A stretch of 44,502 nt of DNA, taken from positions 1 through 44,502 of the forward strand of contig JAGRGP010000021.1 of NCBI GenBank assembly GCA_020445415.1, read 5' to 3'. Made by a program: the position numbers and the translations under genes. Positions 1 to 10,389 of this stretch are shown one piece after another. A model generated the notes under the pieces. It was not told the DNA's origin. It did not search any database and was given only the letters and a program-made list of their open reading frames with translations. Each line of letters starts with the position of its first letter. Positions within the stretch are counted from its first letter, which is position 1. This stretch comes from Gammaproteobacteria bacterium (GTDB lineage Bacteria; Pseudomonadota; Gammaproteobacteria; Chromatiales; Chromatiaceae).

Positions 1-1380
1 GAGGTGGATACCGTCGGTATTACCCGCCCGTGCGTAAAGCACAACTTTTTGATTAAGGATGTCCGGGATATCGCGGAGACCTTCAAGAAGGCATTCTACA
101 TTGCGACATCCGGGCGGCCGGGGCCTGTTGTGATTGATATCCCCAAGGATGTGACGGACCCCAATATCAAGATCCCTTATCACTACCCCAAGAAAATCAA
201 GGTGCGCTCCTACAATCCGGTTGCCAAGGGGCATCTTGGGCAAATCAAGAAAGCGGTAAACCTTATGTTATCCGCGGAACGACCGGTTTTTTACACCGGT
301 GGCGGGGTAGTGATAGGAAACGCGTCAGCAGAATTGGTGGAACTGGTACGCCGGCTCGGATATCCGATTACCAGTACCCTAATGGGGCTGGGCGCCTTTC
401 CGGCCAGTGACAGCCAGTTCCTGGGCATGCTTGGAATGCATGGTACTTACGAGGCGAACATGGCGATGCACGAAACCGATGCGCTAATCGCTATTGGCGC
501 GCGGTTCGATGATCGAGTCACCGGAAAAATCGCTGATTTTTGTCCTAACGCGACAATTATCCACGTCGATATCGATCCTTCTTCCATTTCCAAGAATGTA
601 CGGGTGGATATACCGATCGTGGGGCCGGTAAAAAACGTCCTAACGGACATGTTGCAGGTTTTGTCCGAGATGGATCGCACTCCCGCGCAGAATACCTTGA
701 AGGCCTGGTGGGCAAAGATCGGGGAGTGGCGCAAGATGGACTGCCTGAAGTTTGATCAGGGCAGCGCCAAGATAAAGCCGCAGTTCGCTGTGGAGACCTT
801 GCACCGGGTAACCAAGGGTGATGCTTTTGTAGCTTCAGACGTGGGCCAGCACCAGATGTTTGCAGCCCAGTTCTACGGATTTGACAAGCCCCGGCGCTGG
901 ATCAACTCCGGCGGATTGGGCACCATGGGCTTTGGATTGCCGGCGGCGATGGGCGTTCAACTGGCGCATCCGGGTGCCGAGGTTGCACTGGTAACCGGTG
1001 AGGCCAGTATTCAGATGTGCATCCAGGAACTGGCAACCTGTAAACATTACAATCTACCGATCAAGATCATGCTGTTGAACAACGGTTACATGGGTATGGT
1101 TCGACAGTGGCAGGAGTTCTTTTACGATGGGCGTTATTCTCACTCTTATGTGGACGCGCTACCGGATTTCGTGAAGCTGGCCGAGAGCTTTGGGCATGTG
1201 GGCATGCGGATTGAGAGTCCCAGCGATCTGGAGGCTGCCACCCGAGAGGCATTCGCCATGAAGGACCGTTTGGTTTTCATGGATGTTGTCGTTGACCCGG
1301 AAGAGAATGTTTATCCGATGATCGAGGCGGGCAAGGGTCATCACGAGATGTATCTGCCTCCGGAGAGTGAGCTGGTATGA
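1..1380 (+). CDS. ilvB: Acetolactate synthase large subunit, 5'-truncated by the window
   Basis: This is the C-terminal 459 codons of the catalytic subunit of acetohydroxyacid synthase, the ThDP-dependent enzyme that makes acetolactate or acetohydroxybutyrate, the first common step of branched-chain amino acid synthesis. The frame is open from base 1, and the visible start of the protein (VDTVGITRPCVKHNF) matches the middle of the N-terminal ThDP-binding domain, so roughly 110-130 residues lie outside the window. The central domain (GARFDDRVTGK) and the C-terminal ThDP domain (GQHQMFAAQ, then the metal/ThDP motif and LLNNGYMGMVRQWQ) are present. The usual GDG of the ThDP motif reads GEA here (bases 997-1005), while the paired NN is kept. 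The stop overlaps the ilvH start by four bases (ATGA), which implies translational coupling. The GTG at base 4 is internal, not the start. Confidence 0.96.
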   Translation, partial: EVDTVGITRPCVKHNFLIKDVRDIAETFKKAFYIATSGRPGPVVIDIPKDVTDPNIKIPYHYPKKIKVRSYNPVAKGHLGQIKKAVNLMLSAERPVFYTGGGVVIGNASAELVELVRRLGYPITSTLMGLGAFPASDSQFLGMLGMHGTYEANMAMHETDALIAIGARFDDRVTGKIADFCPNATIIHVDIDPSSISKNVRVDIPIVGPVKNVLTDMLQVLSEMDRTPAQNTLKAWWAKIGEWRKMDCLKFDQGSAKIKPQFAVETLHRVTKGDAFVASDVGQHQMFAAQFYGFDKPRRWINSGGLGTMGFGLPAAMGVQLAHPGAEVALVTGEASIQMCIQELATCKHYNLPIKIMLLNNGYMGMVRQWQEFFYDGRYSHSYVDALPDFVKLAESFGHVGMRIESPSDLEAATREAFAMKDRLVFMDVVVDPEENVYPMIEAGKGHHEMYLPPESELV

Positions 1381-1868
1381 GACACGTTATTTCCATCCTG
1401 ATAGAGAACGAGTCGGGAGCCTTGTCCAGGGTTGCGGGCCTTTTTTCCGCCCGCGGGTACAATATTGAATCACTTACCGTTGCCCCTACTGAGGACGCGT
1501 CGCTATCACGCATGACGCTGGTGACCCGGGGTGACGAGGCGATCATCGAGCAGATCACCAAGCAGCTCAACAAGCTCATCGAAGTGGTGAAATTGCTGGA
1601 TCTATCGGAAGGCGTCCATATCGAGCGCGAAATGATGATGATCAAGGTGAAGGCCGAGCGCACCCAAAGGGACGAGGTGATGAGGTTAGTCGACATCTTC
1701 CGCGCCAAGATCATCGACGTTACCGATACGACGTTTATCATCGAATTGACTGGAAAGAGCGCAAAACTGGATGCCTTTATCCAGTCGGTGCATGAAGATA
1801 CGGTAATCGAGGTGGTACGTTCGGGTCCGTTGGGAATTGCCCGGGGGGCAAAGGGCTTGCGGCTGTGA
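1377..1868 (+). CDS. ilvH: Acetolactate synthase small (regulatory) subunit
   Basis: The 163-residue product is the regulatory subunit that binds IlvB and confers activation and valine feedback inhibition. Residues 2-75 form the ACT domain: it opens RHVISILIENESGALSRVAGLFS and carries the GYNIESLTVAPTED segment typical of IlvH/IlvN. The C-terminal AHAS-small domain follows (EREMMMIKVKAE, FRAKIIDVTDTTFIIELTG). Length equals that of E. coli IlvH. The start codon overlaps the ilvB stop (ATGA), so the two subunits are probably made in a coupled ratio. It is followed by a 185-base gap before ilvC. Confidence 0.96.
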   Translation: MRHVISILIENESGALSRVAGLFSARGYNIESLTVAPTEDASLSRMTLVTRGDEAIIEQITKQLNKLIEVVKLLDLSEGVHIEREMMMIKVKAERTQRDEVMRLVDIFRAKIIDVTDTTFIIELTGKSAKLDAFIQSVHEDTVIEVVRSGPLGIARGAKGLRL

Positions 1869-2008
1869 TCAGATATGCCGCCGGCGTGTCCAGTTGTAAT
1901 CGAGAATGAAGAAACTAACCTGCCCGTTGACAAGTCGGCATCCGCTCCGGCGCCGCGGAGTAGACCGTTGGAAACAGCTGTCGCCGGGTACTGGTATCGG
2001 CCGGGTAA

Positions 2009-3076
<1,068 letters not shown>

Positions 3077-3310
3077 GGCGGAAACGCTTTTTTCGAGCCC
3101 ACCCGGTTGGTTACGGCATTGGCGATTCCGAGGAGTGGCGATGAGTTGGGGGCATTCACCCGATAAACCGCTCGAGTATCATGTCGGGAATTTTCGGGAG
3201 TAGGGCTTGTTTGGTCGAATAACTATGAGCACTGCGCTTGTTCCGTTAAGTAATCTGATCAGTTACTTTTCATCTATACTTCCGGTCGGTATCAGTGAGT
3301 GGTTAGCCTC

Positions 3311-4081
3311 ATGTCCCATCAAGACCGGAGCGTAAAACGTAATCGCGGCATTTATTTGCTGCCCAATCTGTTTACGACAGCCGCCTTGTTCAGCGGATTC
3401 TATGCCGTACTCGCGGCTATGAACGGTAAGTTTGAGCAGGCGTCGGTGGCGATCTTCGTGGGGATGGTACTGGATGGGCTCGACGGCCGGGTGGCCAGAC
3501 TGACCAATACCCAAACACCGTTTGGCGCGGAATACGACAGTCTTTCCGACATGGTGGCGTTCGGGCTAGCGCCTTCCCTGGTGGTATATGTCTGGTCACT
3601 GAGCGAATTGGGAAAACTCGGTTGGCTGGCGGCGTTCATCTATACGGTGGGCGCCGCGTTGCGCTTGGCCCGTTTTAATACCCAAGTGGCAACCAGTGAT
3701 AAACGCTATTTTCAGGGGTTGCCGAGCCCGGCAGCCGCGGCCGTTGTGGCCGGTGGGGTATGGATGGGGGTCGATTACGGAATCCCCGGCGAGGAGGTTT
3801 CTTACTTGGCGGTCTTGTTGACCGGAGGGACGGGGTTACTGATGGTTAGCAATCTGCGCTACCACAGTTTCAAGGAGGTGGATCTGCGAGGCAAGGTACC
3901 CTTCGTTTCCATCGTGGTGATCGCGGTTGGGTTTTCAGTGTTGCAAGTACATCCGCCGTTGCTGCTGTTCTTGATGTTCTTGATGTATGCCTGCTCTGGT
4001 CCGGTACTTACGCTGATCCATCTCCGCCAGCGGCGGGCAAATCGTCGTAGCCTGAGCACATCTAAAGAAGATGAGCGGTAA
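3311..4081 (+). CDS. pssA: CDP-diacylglycerol-serine O-phosphatidyltransferase
   Basis: This inner-membrane enzyme transfers phosphatidate from CDP-diacylglycerol to serine, giving phosphatidylserine, the precursor of phosphatidylethanolamine. With the ATG at 3311 it has 256 residues; an in-frame GTG at 3299 would add four. The full CDP-alcohol phosphatidyltransferase signature D-x2-D-G-x2-A-R-x8-G-x3-D-x3-D is present (DGLDGRVAR, then GAEYDSLSD, about residues 55-80). Several hydrophobic segments follow, and the tail is basic (LRQRRANRRS). It is the integral membrane type of PssA (CDP-alcohol phosphotransferase superfamily), not the phospholipase D-like E. coli type. Position between ilvC and leuA is a recurrent arrangement in proteobacteria, though its reason is unknown. 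Confidence 0.93.
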   Translation: MSHQDRSVKRNRGIYLLPNLFTTAALFSGFYAVLAAMNGKFEQASVAIFVGMVLDGLDGRVARLTNTQTPFGAEYDSLSDMVAFGLAPSLVVYVWSLSELGKLGWLAAFIYTVGAALRLARFNTQVATSDKRYFQGLPSPAAAAVVAGGVWMGVDYGIPGEEVSYLAVLLTGGTGLLMVSNLRYHSFKEVDLRGKVPFVSIVVIAVGFSVLQVHPPLLLFLMFLMYACSGPVLTLIHLRQRRANRRSLSTSKEDER

Positions 4082-4174
4082 CCCCCAGCCATGCTATCGA
4101 CCGAGGATTTCACAGGCTGGAGGTAAAGATCCAGTGCCTTATCCGCCAAGCGCGGCACATGCAGGAAAAAGACA

Positions 4175-5725
4175 ATGACGAGTCCAGACAAACTGATCAT
4201 TTTTGATACGACGTTGCGTGATGGTGAGCAGAGCCCCGGCGCTTCTATGACCAAAGATGAGAAGGTCCGCATCGCCAAGGCCTTGGAGAGACTGCGAGTG
4301 GATGTGATAGAAGCGGGTTTTCCTATCGCTTCTCTGGGAGACTTCGAGGCGGTTCAGGCAGTGGCGCGTGTGATTAAGGACAGCACGGTTTGTGGACTCG
4401 CGCGGGCATTGGAAGCGGATATAGACCGAGCCGGCGAGGCCTTGAGAGATGCCAATTCCGGGCGTATCCATACCTTTATTGCTACCTCTCCCATACACAT
4501 GCAGCAGAAACTCCAAATGACCCCCGATCAGGTTGTGGAACAGGCGGTATGGGCGGTCAAACGGGCTCGTAATCTGTCGGACAACGTTGAGTTTTCGGCA
4601 GAGGATGCGGGGCGTTCGGAGATTGATTTTCTGTGCCGTATTTTCGAGCGGGTGATTGCCGCCGGCGCCACAACGATTAATGTGCCGGACACCGTTGGCT
4701 ACAATCTTCCCGACCAGTTCGGGGCCACCATTCGCACGCTGATCGAACGCATCCCCAACGCCGACCGGGCGATCTTTTCGGTGCATTGCCACAACGATTT
4801 GGGTCTTGCCTCCGCAAATTCCCTGGCCGCGGTTCGTAACGGTGCCCGCCAGATCGAGTGCACCATCAACGGGTTGGGTGAACGGGCCGGAAATGCCTCG
4901 CTCGAAGAAGTGGTAATGGCGGTACGCACGCGGCGTGATCTATTTACCTGCGATACAACGTTGGATACCACACAGATTGTCCACTGCTCCCGGCTGGTGT
5001 CCAATATTACCGGGTTTCCGGTACAACCCAATAAGGCGATCGTTGGTGCTAACGCATTCGCTCATGAAGCGGGAATCCATCAAGACGGGGTGCTGAAGAG
5101 CCGCGAAACCTATGAGATCATGCGGGCCGAGGATGTGGGCTGGACCCAGAACCGCATGGTGCTCGGCAAGCATTCGGGGCGAAACGCGTTTCGCACGCGG
5201 CTGGAAGCGCTGGGAGTGGTGTTCGAAAGTGAAGAGGAACTGAATGTTGCCTTCCGCCGCTTCAAGGAACTGGCGGATAAAAAGCACGAAATATTCGACG
5301 ATGATCTCCAGGCTCTCGTGAGCGATGCCGGTTTTTCGGCTGAAAATGAATGGGTGAAGCTAATCTCCCTGCGGGTTTGCTCGGAAACCGGGGAGATCCC
5401 CAAGGCAACCGTAGTGGTCTCGGTGGATGGCCAGGAGGTTGCGGGTGAGGCGACGGGTGGGGGGCCGGTGGACGCTACCTTCCGGGCTATTGAATCGCTC
5501 GTAAAGACGGGCTCCCAGCTAGAACTCTATTCGGTGAATGCCATTACCAGTGGTACCGACGCCCAGGGTGAGGTGACGGTACGGGTGCGGAAAGATGCTC
5601 GAATTGTCAATGGGCAGGGAGCCGACACCGACATCGTTATCGCTTCGGCGAAGGCCTATGTAAATGCATTCAACAAGTTATTGCAGGATAGGCAGCGGTC
5701 GCATCCACAGCAGGGTGATGTCTGA
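4175..5725 (+). CDS. leuA: 2-isopropylmalate synthase
   Basis: The 516-residue product condenses acetyl-CoA with 2-ketoisovalerate, the committed step to leucine. The HMGL-like TIM barrel begins with DTTLRDGEQ (residues 11-19), with the metal-binding HCHND at 204-208 and the glycine-rich [15 protein letters not shown] segment. A linker with [11 protein letters not shown] and [14 protein letters not shown] follows, and then the C-terminal LeuA allosteric domain, which senses leucine ([23 protein letters not shown]). Length is that of the long, feedback-regulated form. The start ATG has AGGAAA eight bases upstream. It follows pssA after 93 bases on the same strand; leuCDB are not in the window. 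Confidence 0.96.
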   Translation: MTSPDKLIIFDTTLRDGEQSPGASMTKDEKVRIAKALERLRVDVIEAGFPIASLGDFEAVQAVARVIKDSTVCGLARALEADIDRAGEALRDANSGRIHTFIATSPIHMQQKLQMTPDQVVEQAVWAVKRARNLSDNVEFSAEDAGRSEIDFLCRIFERVIAAGATTINVPDTVGYNLPDQFGATIRTLIERIPNADRAIFSVHCHNDLGLASANSLAAVRNGARQIECTINGLGERAGNASLEEVVMAVRTRRDLFTCDTTLDTTQIVHCSRLVSNITGFPVQPNKAIVGANAFAHEAGIHQDGVLKSRETYEIMRAEDVGWTQNRMVLGKHSGRNAFRTRLEALGVVFESEEELNVAFRRFKELADKKHEIFDDDLQALVSDAGFSAENEWVKLISLRVCSETGEIPKATVVVSVDGQEVAGEATGGGPVDATFRAIESLVKTGSQLELYSVNAITSGTDAQGEVTVRVRKDARIVNGQGADTDIVIASAKAYVNAFNKLLQDRQRSHPQQGDV

Positions 5726-5738
5726 CCGCTGAACCAGG

Positions 5739-6527
5739 ATGGACGAACAGCGCAGACGTCACTATCTGGCGGTGATGGGGGTTCAGAACTGGATCCCTCA
5801 AGCGGTCGATGGAGTCGGCTCGAAGGGGAAAGCGACATCCCCGGAGGCGGTTGTGGAGGTTTCGCAAGTGCTTTCGGCAGAAGAGATACCTCCATGGATT
5901 GATGAGGTGCCACCTGTCGGAAATGAACGGGCAACCGGATCTGAACCGGATGCCGCTATCCCGCAGGGTAATCCTGTTTCCCGTCTCGGTTGGGATGGGT
6001 TGTCCCGTCAGGTGGCGCAATGCACGGCCTGTGATCTGCATGCCGGGAGGCAGCATACGGTATTTGGCGTTGGTAACCGGGAGGCCGACCTGATGGTAAT
6101 CGGTGAGGCTCCGGGAGCGGAGGAAGACCGACAAGGCGAGCCCTTTGTCGGACGCGCCGGACAGTTGCTAAATGCCATGTTAGGGGCCATCGGTTTACGC
6201 CGTGAACAGGTGTATATCGCCAATATCCTGAAGTGTAGACCGCCGGGTAACCGTGATCCCCGGCCTGAGGAGACGCTGCGGTGTGCCCCGTTTCTGGACC
6301 GCCAGATAGCGCTGGTTGCGCCACGCGTCATCCTGACCGTTGGCCGCATTGCGGCGCAGAATTTGCTGAAGAGTCAGGAGGCGGTAGGCAGATTGCGTGG
6401 AAAAGATGCCGAGTTTGAGGGAATACCGGTGATCGTGACGTATCATCCGGCGTATCTACTGCGGACTCCCGCGCAAAAGGCAAGGGCTTGGCAGGATCTT
6501 CAGAGGGTCCGTAAGCTGCTTAAGTAG
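5739..6527 (+). CDS. Uracil-DNA glycosylase, family 4 (iron-sulfur type)
   Basis: This predicted base-excision-repair enzyme removes uracil from DNA. Motif [10 protein letters not shown] is at residues 122-130 and motif B HPAYLLR at 236-242. The four cysteines expected to bind a [4Fe-4S] cluster are C95, C98, C166 and C182. About 80 residues precede the catalytic domain; they are proline- and acid-rich and probably disordered, which is common in proteobacterial members annotated as DNA-polymerase-related proteins. The gene starts 13 bases after leuA and precedes rimI by 93 bases, the usual udg-rimI neighbourhood in gammaproteobacteria. Membership in family 4 or the closely related family 5 is decided by motif A, which here favours family 4. 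Confidence 0.92.
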   Translation: MDEQRRRHYLAVMGVQNWIPQAVDGVGSKGKATSPEAVVEVSQVLSAEEIPPWIDEVPPVGNERATGSEPDAAIPQGNPVSRLGWDGLSRQVAQCTACDLHAGRQHTVFGVGNREADLMVIGEAPGAEEDRQGEPFVGRAGQLLNAMLGAIGLRREQVYIANILKCRPPGNRDPRPEETLRCAPFLDRQIALVAPRVILTVGRIAAQNLLKSQEAVGRLRGKDAEFEGIPVIVTYHPAYLLRTPAQKARAWQDLQRVRKLLK

Positions 6528-6620
6528 CGGCGTCCGGCGGTCGATTAGAGGATTATCTGTTCCGGTTAAGAAATGCTGGCCGGATTCGACTCAAGGCACG
6601 GGCTTTTCGAGGACTGACCA

Positions 6621-7085
6621 GTGAGCGCGATTCTCAAAGACCCCCATCTGCAGTTATACCCGATGCGTCTTGTGGACGTGGACGAGGTGATGGCACTGGA
6701 GCGGCGTTGTTATGAATTTCCGTGGACCAGTGGTATTTTCACCGATTGTCTAGCGGTGGGGTACTGTTGCTGGACTTGCCGGCTGGACGAACAAATTCTG
6801 GGTTACGCGGTGATGTCCGTGGCGGCCGGCGAAGCACATATTCTAAACGTTTGTGTACATCCCGAGTATCGAGGCCATGGGCTGGGGCAGCGGCTGCTCC
6901 AACGACTCCTAACGTTGGCTGGAAAACATGGTGCCGATAGCGTATTTCTGGAGGTGCGCGCCTCCAATCTGGTGGCGCTCGGTCTTTATCGGAAGACGGG
7001 GTTCAATGAGATAGGCGTGCGCCGGGGCTACTATCCGGTGCGCGGCGGAAGGGAGGATGCTATTCTGCTTGCCTTGAGTTTATAG
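6621..7085 (+). CDS. rimI: Ribosomal protein S18-alanine N-acetyltransferase
   Basis: The 154-residue GNAT protein is predicted to acetylate the N-terminal alanine of ribosomal protein S18. The acetyl-CoA binding motif reads [11 protein letters not shown] (the Q/R-x-x-G-x-G/A element), preceded by the beta strand [14 protein letters not shown] typical of RimI. The later LEVRASN-x3-LGLYRKTGF holds the conserved acidic and tyrosine residues of the active site. The start used is GTG at 6621, with CGAGGA about nine bases upstream. The N-terminus carries a short extension relative to E. coli RimI (148 residues). Other GNAT specificities cannot be fully excluded by eye, but the udg context supports RimI. 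Confidence 0.9.
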   Translation: MSAILKDPHLQLYPMRLVDVDEVMALERRCYEFPWTSGIFTDCLAVGYCCWTCRLDEQILGYAVMSVAAGEAHILNVCVHPEYRGHGLGQRLLQRLLTLAGKHGADSVFLEVRASNLVALGLYRKTGFNEIGVRRGYYPVRGGREDAILLALSL

Positions 7086-7168
7086 ACTCAGAGAGTTACC
7101 CCATGGCCGGGTTAGAGTGCCATTGGTTCATGTTGTATACTTCCCCGTTTGTCATATCCGGCCAACCG

Positions 7169-8749
7169 ATGCCAGAACTTCTTGAACAACTAAAACGGCG
7201 CCGCACCTTCGCCATCATCTCTCATCCCGATGCGGGTAAGACCACGCTCACCGAAAAGCTGCTGCTCTATGGTGGAGCCATTCAGATGGCAGGCACGGTG
7301 AAAGGGCGTAAGGCGGCGCGCCATGCTACCTCCGACTGGATGTCGATTGAGAAAGAGCGAGGTATTTCAGTAACGTCGTCGGTGATGCAGTTTCCGTACG
7401 GCGATGCCATCGTTAATCTGCTGGACACACCAGGGCACGAGGACTTCTCGGAGGATACGTATCGTACACTCACCGCGGTAGACTCGGCACTGATGGTGAT
7501 CGACGTTGCCAAGGGCGTGGAAGCCAGAACCATCAAGCTGATGGAGGTATGCCGGATGCGGGATACACCGATCCTGACCTTCGTGAACAAGCTCGATCGG
7601 GAAGGGCGAGATGCGATGGAGATCTTGGACGAGATCGAGGGCGTGTTGGGAATCTCTTGCGCTCCAGTTACCTGGCCGATCGGGATGGGTAGGCGGTTCA
7701 AGGGTGTGTACGATCTGCGCTCCGGTATCACCCATCTGTTTTCCGCGACTCACAAAGGCCGAATCCTAGAGGGTGAGGTTGTCGAGGGATTGGACAATCC
7801 GAGGTTGGATGAGCTGATAGGCGATCAAGCGGACGAACTGCGGGGGGAGATCGAGCTGGTGGTGGGGGCCAGTCATGCCTTGAATCTAGAAGCGTACCGT
7901 AGCGGAGAGCTAACCCCCGTATTCTTCGGTTCCGCGATAAATAACTTTGGAGTGGAAGAGCTGCTGAAGGCGTTTGTTCACTATGCTCCGGCCCCCCGGC
8001 CCCGCCAGACTCGCCAACGTTTGGTTGTTCCCGAGGAAGAAAAATTTTCCGGGTTCGTGTTTAAGATCCAGGCCAATATGGATCCCGCTCACCGGGATCG
8101 GATCGCCTTTCTGCGGGTTTGTAGTGGTTCTTATAAAAAAGGCATGAAGATGCGCCACGTGCGTATCGCCAAGACAGTGCAGGTAAGCAACGCTATCACG
8201 TTTCAGGCAGATGAAAGGCGCCACGTGGACGAGGCATGGCCCGGGGATATCATTGGGCTTCACAACCACGGAACCATACAGATTGGTGATACCTTTTCCG
8301 AAGGAGAAGAACTAAAGTATGAAGGCATACCCTACTTTGCACCGGAGTTATTCCGGCGGGTCGTGCTCAGAGATCCACTGCGATTGAAGGCTCTGCAGAA
8401 AGGTATATTGCAGCTCTGCGAAGAGGGGGCAACCCAGGTTTTCCGTCCTCTGCGAAATAATGACCTGATACTCGGTGCCGTAGGCGTGCTGCAGTTTGAT
8501 GTTGCCGCCCAGCGGCTGAAGGACGAGTACAAAGTAGATGCGGTGGTAGAGAATATATCGGTTGCCACGGCCCGCTGGGTGCGCTGTTCCGATGGGAAGA
8601 TGCTGGAAAACTTCCGCAGCAAGGTTCACGATAATCTCGCCCTGGACGGCGATGACCAATTGGTTTATCTGGCTCCTACGCGGGTCAATCTGGAACTGGC
8701 AATGGAGCGCTGGCCGGAGGTGGAGTTCAGCGCCACTCGCGAACTCTGA
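7169..8749 (+). CDS. prfC: Peptide chain release factor 3
   Basis: RF3 is the GTPase that recycles RF1/RF2 from the ribosome after peptide release. The G domain shows the P-loop SHPDAGKT (residues 18-25), the [20 protein letters not shown] switch II region and NKLD, followed by the RF3-specific [11 protein letters not shown] segment. Domain II ([22 protein letters not shown]) and the C-terminal RF3 domain ([16 protein letters not shown]) are complete. I start at the ATG at 7169 (MPELLEQL), which gives 526 residues, close to the 529 of E. coli RF3. An in-frame ATG at 7103 has a better purine stretch upstream and would add 22 residues that have no counterpart in the family; it cannot be excluded. 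Confidence 0.96.
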   Translation: MPELLEQLKRRRTFAIISHPDAGKTTLTEKLLLYGGAIQMAGTVKGRKAARHATSDWMSIEKERGISVTSSVMQFPYGDAIVNLLDTPGHEDFSEDTYRTLTAVDSALMVIDVAKGVEARTIKLMEVCRMRDTPILTFVNKLDREGRDAMEILDEIEGVLGISCAPVTWPIGMGRRFKGVYDLRSGITHLFSATHKGRILEGEVVEGLDNPRLDELIGDQADELRGEIELVVGASHALNLEAYRSGELTPVFFGSAINNFGVEELLKAFVHYAPAPRPRQTRQRLVVPEEEKFSGFVFKIQANMDPAHRDRIAFLRVCSGSYKKGMKMRHVRIAKTVQVSNAITFQADERRHVDEAWPGDIIGLHNHGTIQIGDTFSEGEELKYEGIPYFAPELFRRVVLRDPLRLKALQKGILQLCEEGATQVFRPLRNNDLILGAVGVLQFDVAAQRLKDEYKVDAVVENISVATARWVRCSDGKMLENFRSKVHDNLALDGDDQLVYLAPTRVNLELAMERWPEVEFSATREL

Positions 8750-8805
8750 ATAAAGGTTAGAAATATTCCCCTTCCGCCTCGCTGACTAAAAACAGGACAA
8801 TCAAG

Positions 8806-9030
8806 ATGGAAAACCAAGATGTAGAACGGTTGATCGCCGCGGGTTTGCCCGGTTGTACGGTAACGGTGACCGGTGATGGCCGACACTTCGAAGCAGTAGT
8901 CACCAGTGCCGAGTTTGCAGGTAAGACACTCCTGCAACGTCAGCGAATGGTTATGAGTACTGTCCGGTCGCAAATCGAAAGCGATGAACTCCATGCCTTA
9001 TCGATAAAAACCCTGACACCGGATCAATGA
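8806..9030 (+). CDS. ibaG: BolA family protein, IbaG-like
   Basis: The 74-residue product is a BolA-fold protein, expected to work with a monothiol glutaredoxin in iron-sulfur cluster handling. The pattern (V-x5-AGLPGCTVTVTGDGRHFEAVV, then GKTLLQRQRMV and HALSIKTLTP) matches IbaG/YrbA rather than BolA itself. The C-terminal ending LHALSIKTLTPDQ is diagnostic. In many gammaproteobacteria ibaG directly precedes murA; here no murA follows, and the next 800 bases hold no convincing gene. The start ATG at 8806 is preceded by AGGACA. Confidence 0.9.
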   Translation: MENQDVERLIAAGLPGCTVTVTGDGRHFEAVVTSAEFAGKTLLQRQRMVMSTVRSQIESDELHALSIKTLTPDQ

Positions 9031-9834
9031 GAGTTCCATAGCCGGGCAGTAATTACGGCGCTACCTCCGGAAATGGCTGGGCGCAGCAATTTCTGTGAGG
9101 TTACTCAACCGCAGCCTCGAAACCGTTAGGTTCCCGCCCAGTTACCCCAAATCAGGGGCGCCGTTGGGGTATCTGCAGATGCCGAGTCTCCGTCTCTTTC
9201 GGAAGCTTCTTGGCTGCATTCGTCATCCACGGAGTCGATTCGGAGGTGGGCCAGCGGACCCTCGACTCGCAGAAGTGTGAGCTGCAGCCCAGCGCCGATA
9301 GATAAAGGTACACCGATTTTACTGACTAGCGTTTTCATCGTCCTTGATCCGATTGCTGGTAGGAATAAAAATACTAGCACAAATAAAAGCACCCATAAAC
9401 CGGTATTACCCAATGAGAGGGGGTGGTATCTGATCTTGTAGGAACTCCGCCAAAGATAGTCCTGGATCCGGGACATCGCGGTAGAGGTCTTGGGAACGAC
9501 CTGGGGCTATCGGATCTCCAGTGTATTGGGTGGCATATGTCTTGACCGAGACCCGTCGCAGTAGCTACCCGCGAGGGTGGAGTTTGGTACGTGCGGACGA
9601 GTGGGGTACGGGAAAATAGGGCAGAGGAAAGTGGACGAGCATTTGGGATTTTAAGCGGCCGAGGAGTGATACATCAACCGGAAGCCTGCGCTAACCATTT
9701 TGGAGAAACAAGTGGTTACGCCCCGAGCCTGTCACCAGCGGATAAGATTCTGGTTCATGTTTTTTGGGGACGGGACGATAACGTGAAGTAACATTAGGGA
9801 ATGCGCGCCCGGGTGACCGGGTGGAGTGAATGGT
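9031..9834. other. 804-base stretch without a convincing gene
   Basis: No reading frame here resembles a known family. A 116-codon frame on the - strand (9126-9476) includes one strongly hydrophobic stretch (LWVLLFVLVFLFLPAIG) but has no clear ribosome binding site, and its C-terminal third is low-complexity, so I list it separately at low confidence. Short + strand frames at 9095-9280 and 9591-9791 look random. A stem of eight base pairs (TACCCCAA at 9143-9150 against TTGGGGTA at 9164-9171) is the only clear secondary structure. The position where murA usually follows ibaG suggests a rearrangement scar or decayed DNA; that is inference. Confidence 0.5.
9126..9476 (-). CDS. Possible small membrane protein, unrecognised
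   Basis: This 116-codon frame is doubtful. Residues about 24-41 (GLWVLLFVLVFLFLPAIG) would form one membrane span, followed by a short amphipathic stretch and an acidic, serine-rich tail (DDECSQEASERDGDSASAD). The start ATG at 9476 lacks a recognisable ribosome binding site. I recognise no family. It may be a decayed membrane protein gene or a chance frame in the 800-base gap after ibaG. The main argument in favour is the clean hydrophobic segment in an otherwise polar frame. Confidence 0.25.
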   Translation of the reverse strand: MSRIQDYLWRSSYKIRYHPLSLGNTGLWVLLFVLVFLFLPAIGSRTMKTLVSKIGVPLSIGAGLQLTLLRVEGPLAHLRIDSVDDECSQEASERDGDSASADTPTAPLIWGNWAGT

Positions 9835-10308
9835 ATGATCGAAATCCTGCGACAGATTATGGATGATCCTGTGTTTGTCGAGCATGTGGACTGGGAGAGG
9901 CGGCAGTTTGACAGCAACGAAATCATTCTCCGGGAAGGTGACGAGGGGCGTTCGTTATTCGTCATCGAGGCGGGTGAACTACGGGTCAGTGGGCACGTCG
10001 AATTAGAAGGACATCGGCATCTGCAACCCGGAATATGCGACCTTGGTCCGGGCGACTTGTTCGGAGAACTCTGTCTGTTTCAGCCGAGACCCCGAAGTGC
10101 TTCGGTGAAGGCGGTTACTCGAGGTACCCTGATTGAGATCAAAGGGGAGAGCTTGAACCGCTACCTTGATGCACATCCAGAACAGGGGTACGGATTGATA
10201 AAGAAACTATACAGTACGCTTATAAATAGGCTGAGCCAAGCGAATCAAAGAGTTGAAAATCTGCTAGCCTGGGGCCTCAAAGCACATGGGATAGAAAAGC
10301 ATCTTTGA
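9835..10308 (+). CDS. Cyclic nucleotide-binding-domain protein (CRP-like fold, no HTH)
   Basis: The product is essentially one cNMP-binding beta-roll: FDSNEIILREGDEGRSLFVIEAGELRV, then LGPGDLFGELCLF and RPRSASVKAVTRGTLIEIKGESL. The phosphate-binding cassette region reads FGELCLFQPRPRSASV, close to the FGELAL-x-RSASV consensus, so ligand binding is plausible. A C-terminal helix follows (YSTLINRLSQANQRVENLLAW), but there is no DNA-binding domain, so it is not a CRP-type regulator. It more likely acts as a sensor subunit or through protein contacts. I choose the ATG at 9835 (157 residues) because GGTGGAG ends nine bases upstream; a GTG at 9826 would sit directly against that site. It immediately precedes the PrsT-like gene. 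Confidence 0.8.
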   Translation: MIEILRQIMDDPVFVEHVDWERRQFDSNEIILREGDEGRSLFVIEAGELRVSGHVELEGHRHLQPGICDLGPGDLFGELCLFQPRPRSASVKAVTRGTLIEIKGESLNRYLDAHPEQGYGLIKKLYSTLINRLSQANQRVENLLAWGLKAHGIEKHL

Positions 10309-10331
10309 GCAATTACGAAGGAATGTATACT
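10305..10331 (+). promoter_or_regulatory. Candidate sigma-70-type promoter for the PrsT-like gene
   Basis: TTGAGC at 10305-10310 and TATACT at 10326-10331 resemble -35 and -10 boxes. Their spacing is 15 bases, shorter than the optimal 17, so this is only a candidate. The -35 box overlaps the last codons of the upstream cNMP-domain gene. It would give a leader of about 50 bases before the ATG at 10390. Confidence 0.3.
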
Positions 10332-10389
10332 GTAAATTCTATCGAAGAAAGTGGTGGTAATTGTCACCTGCGCTCCCGAGGAGATTGAA

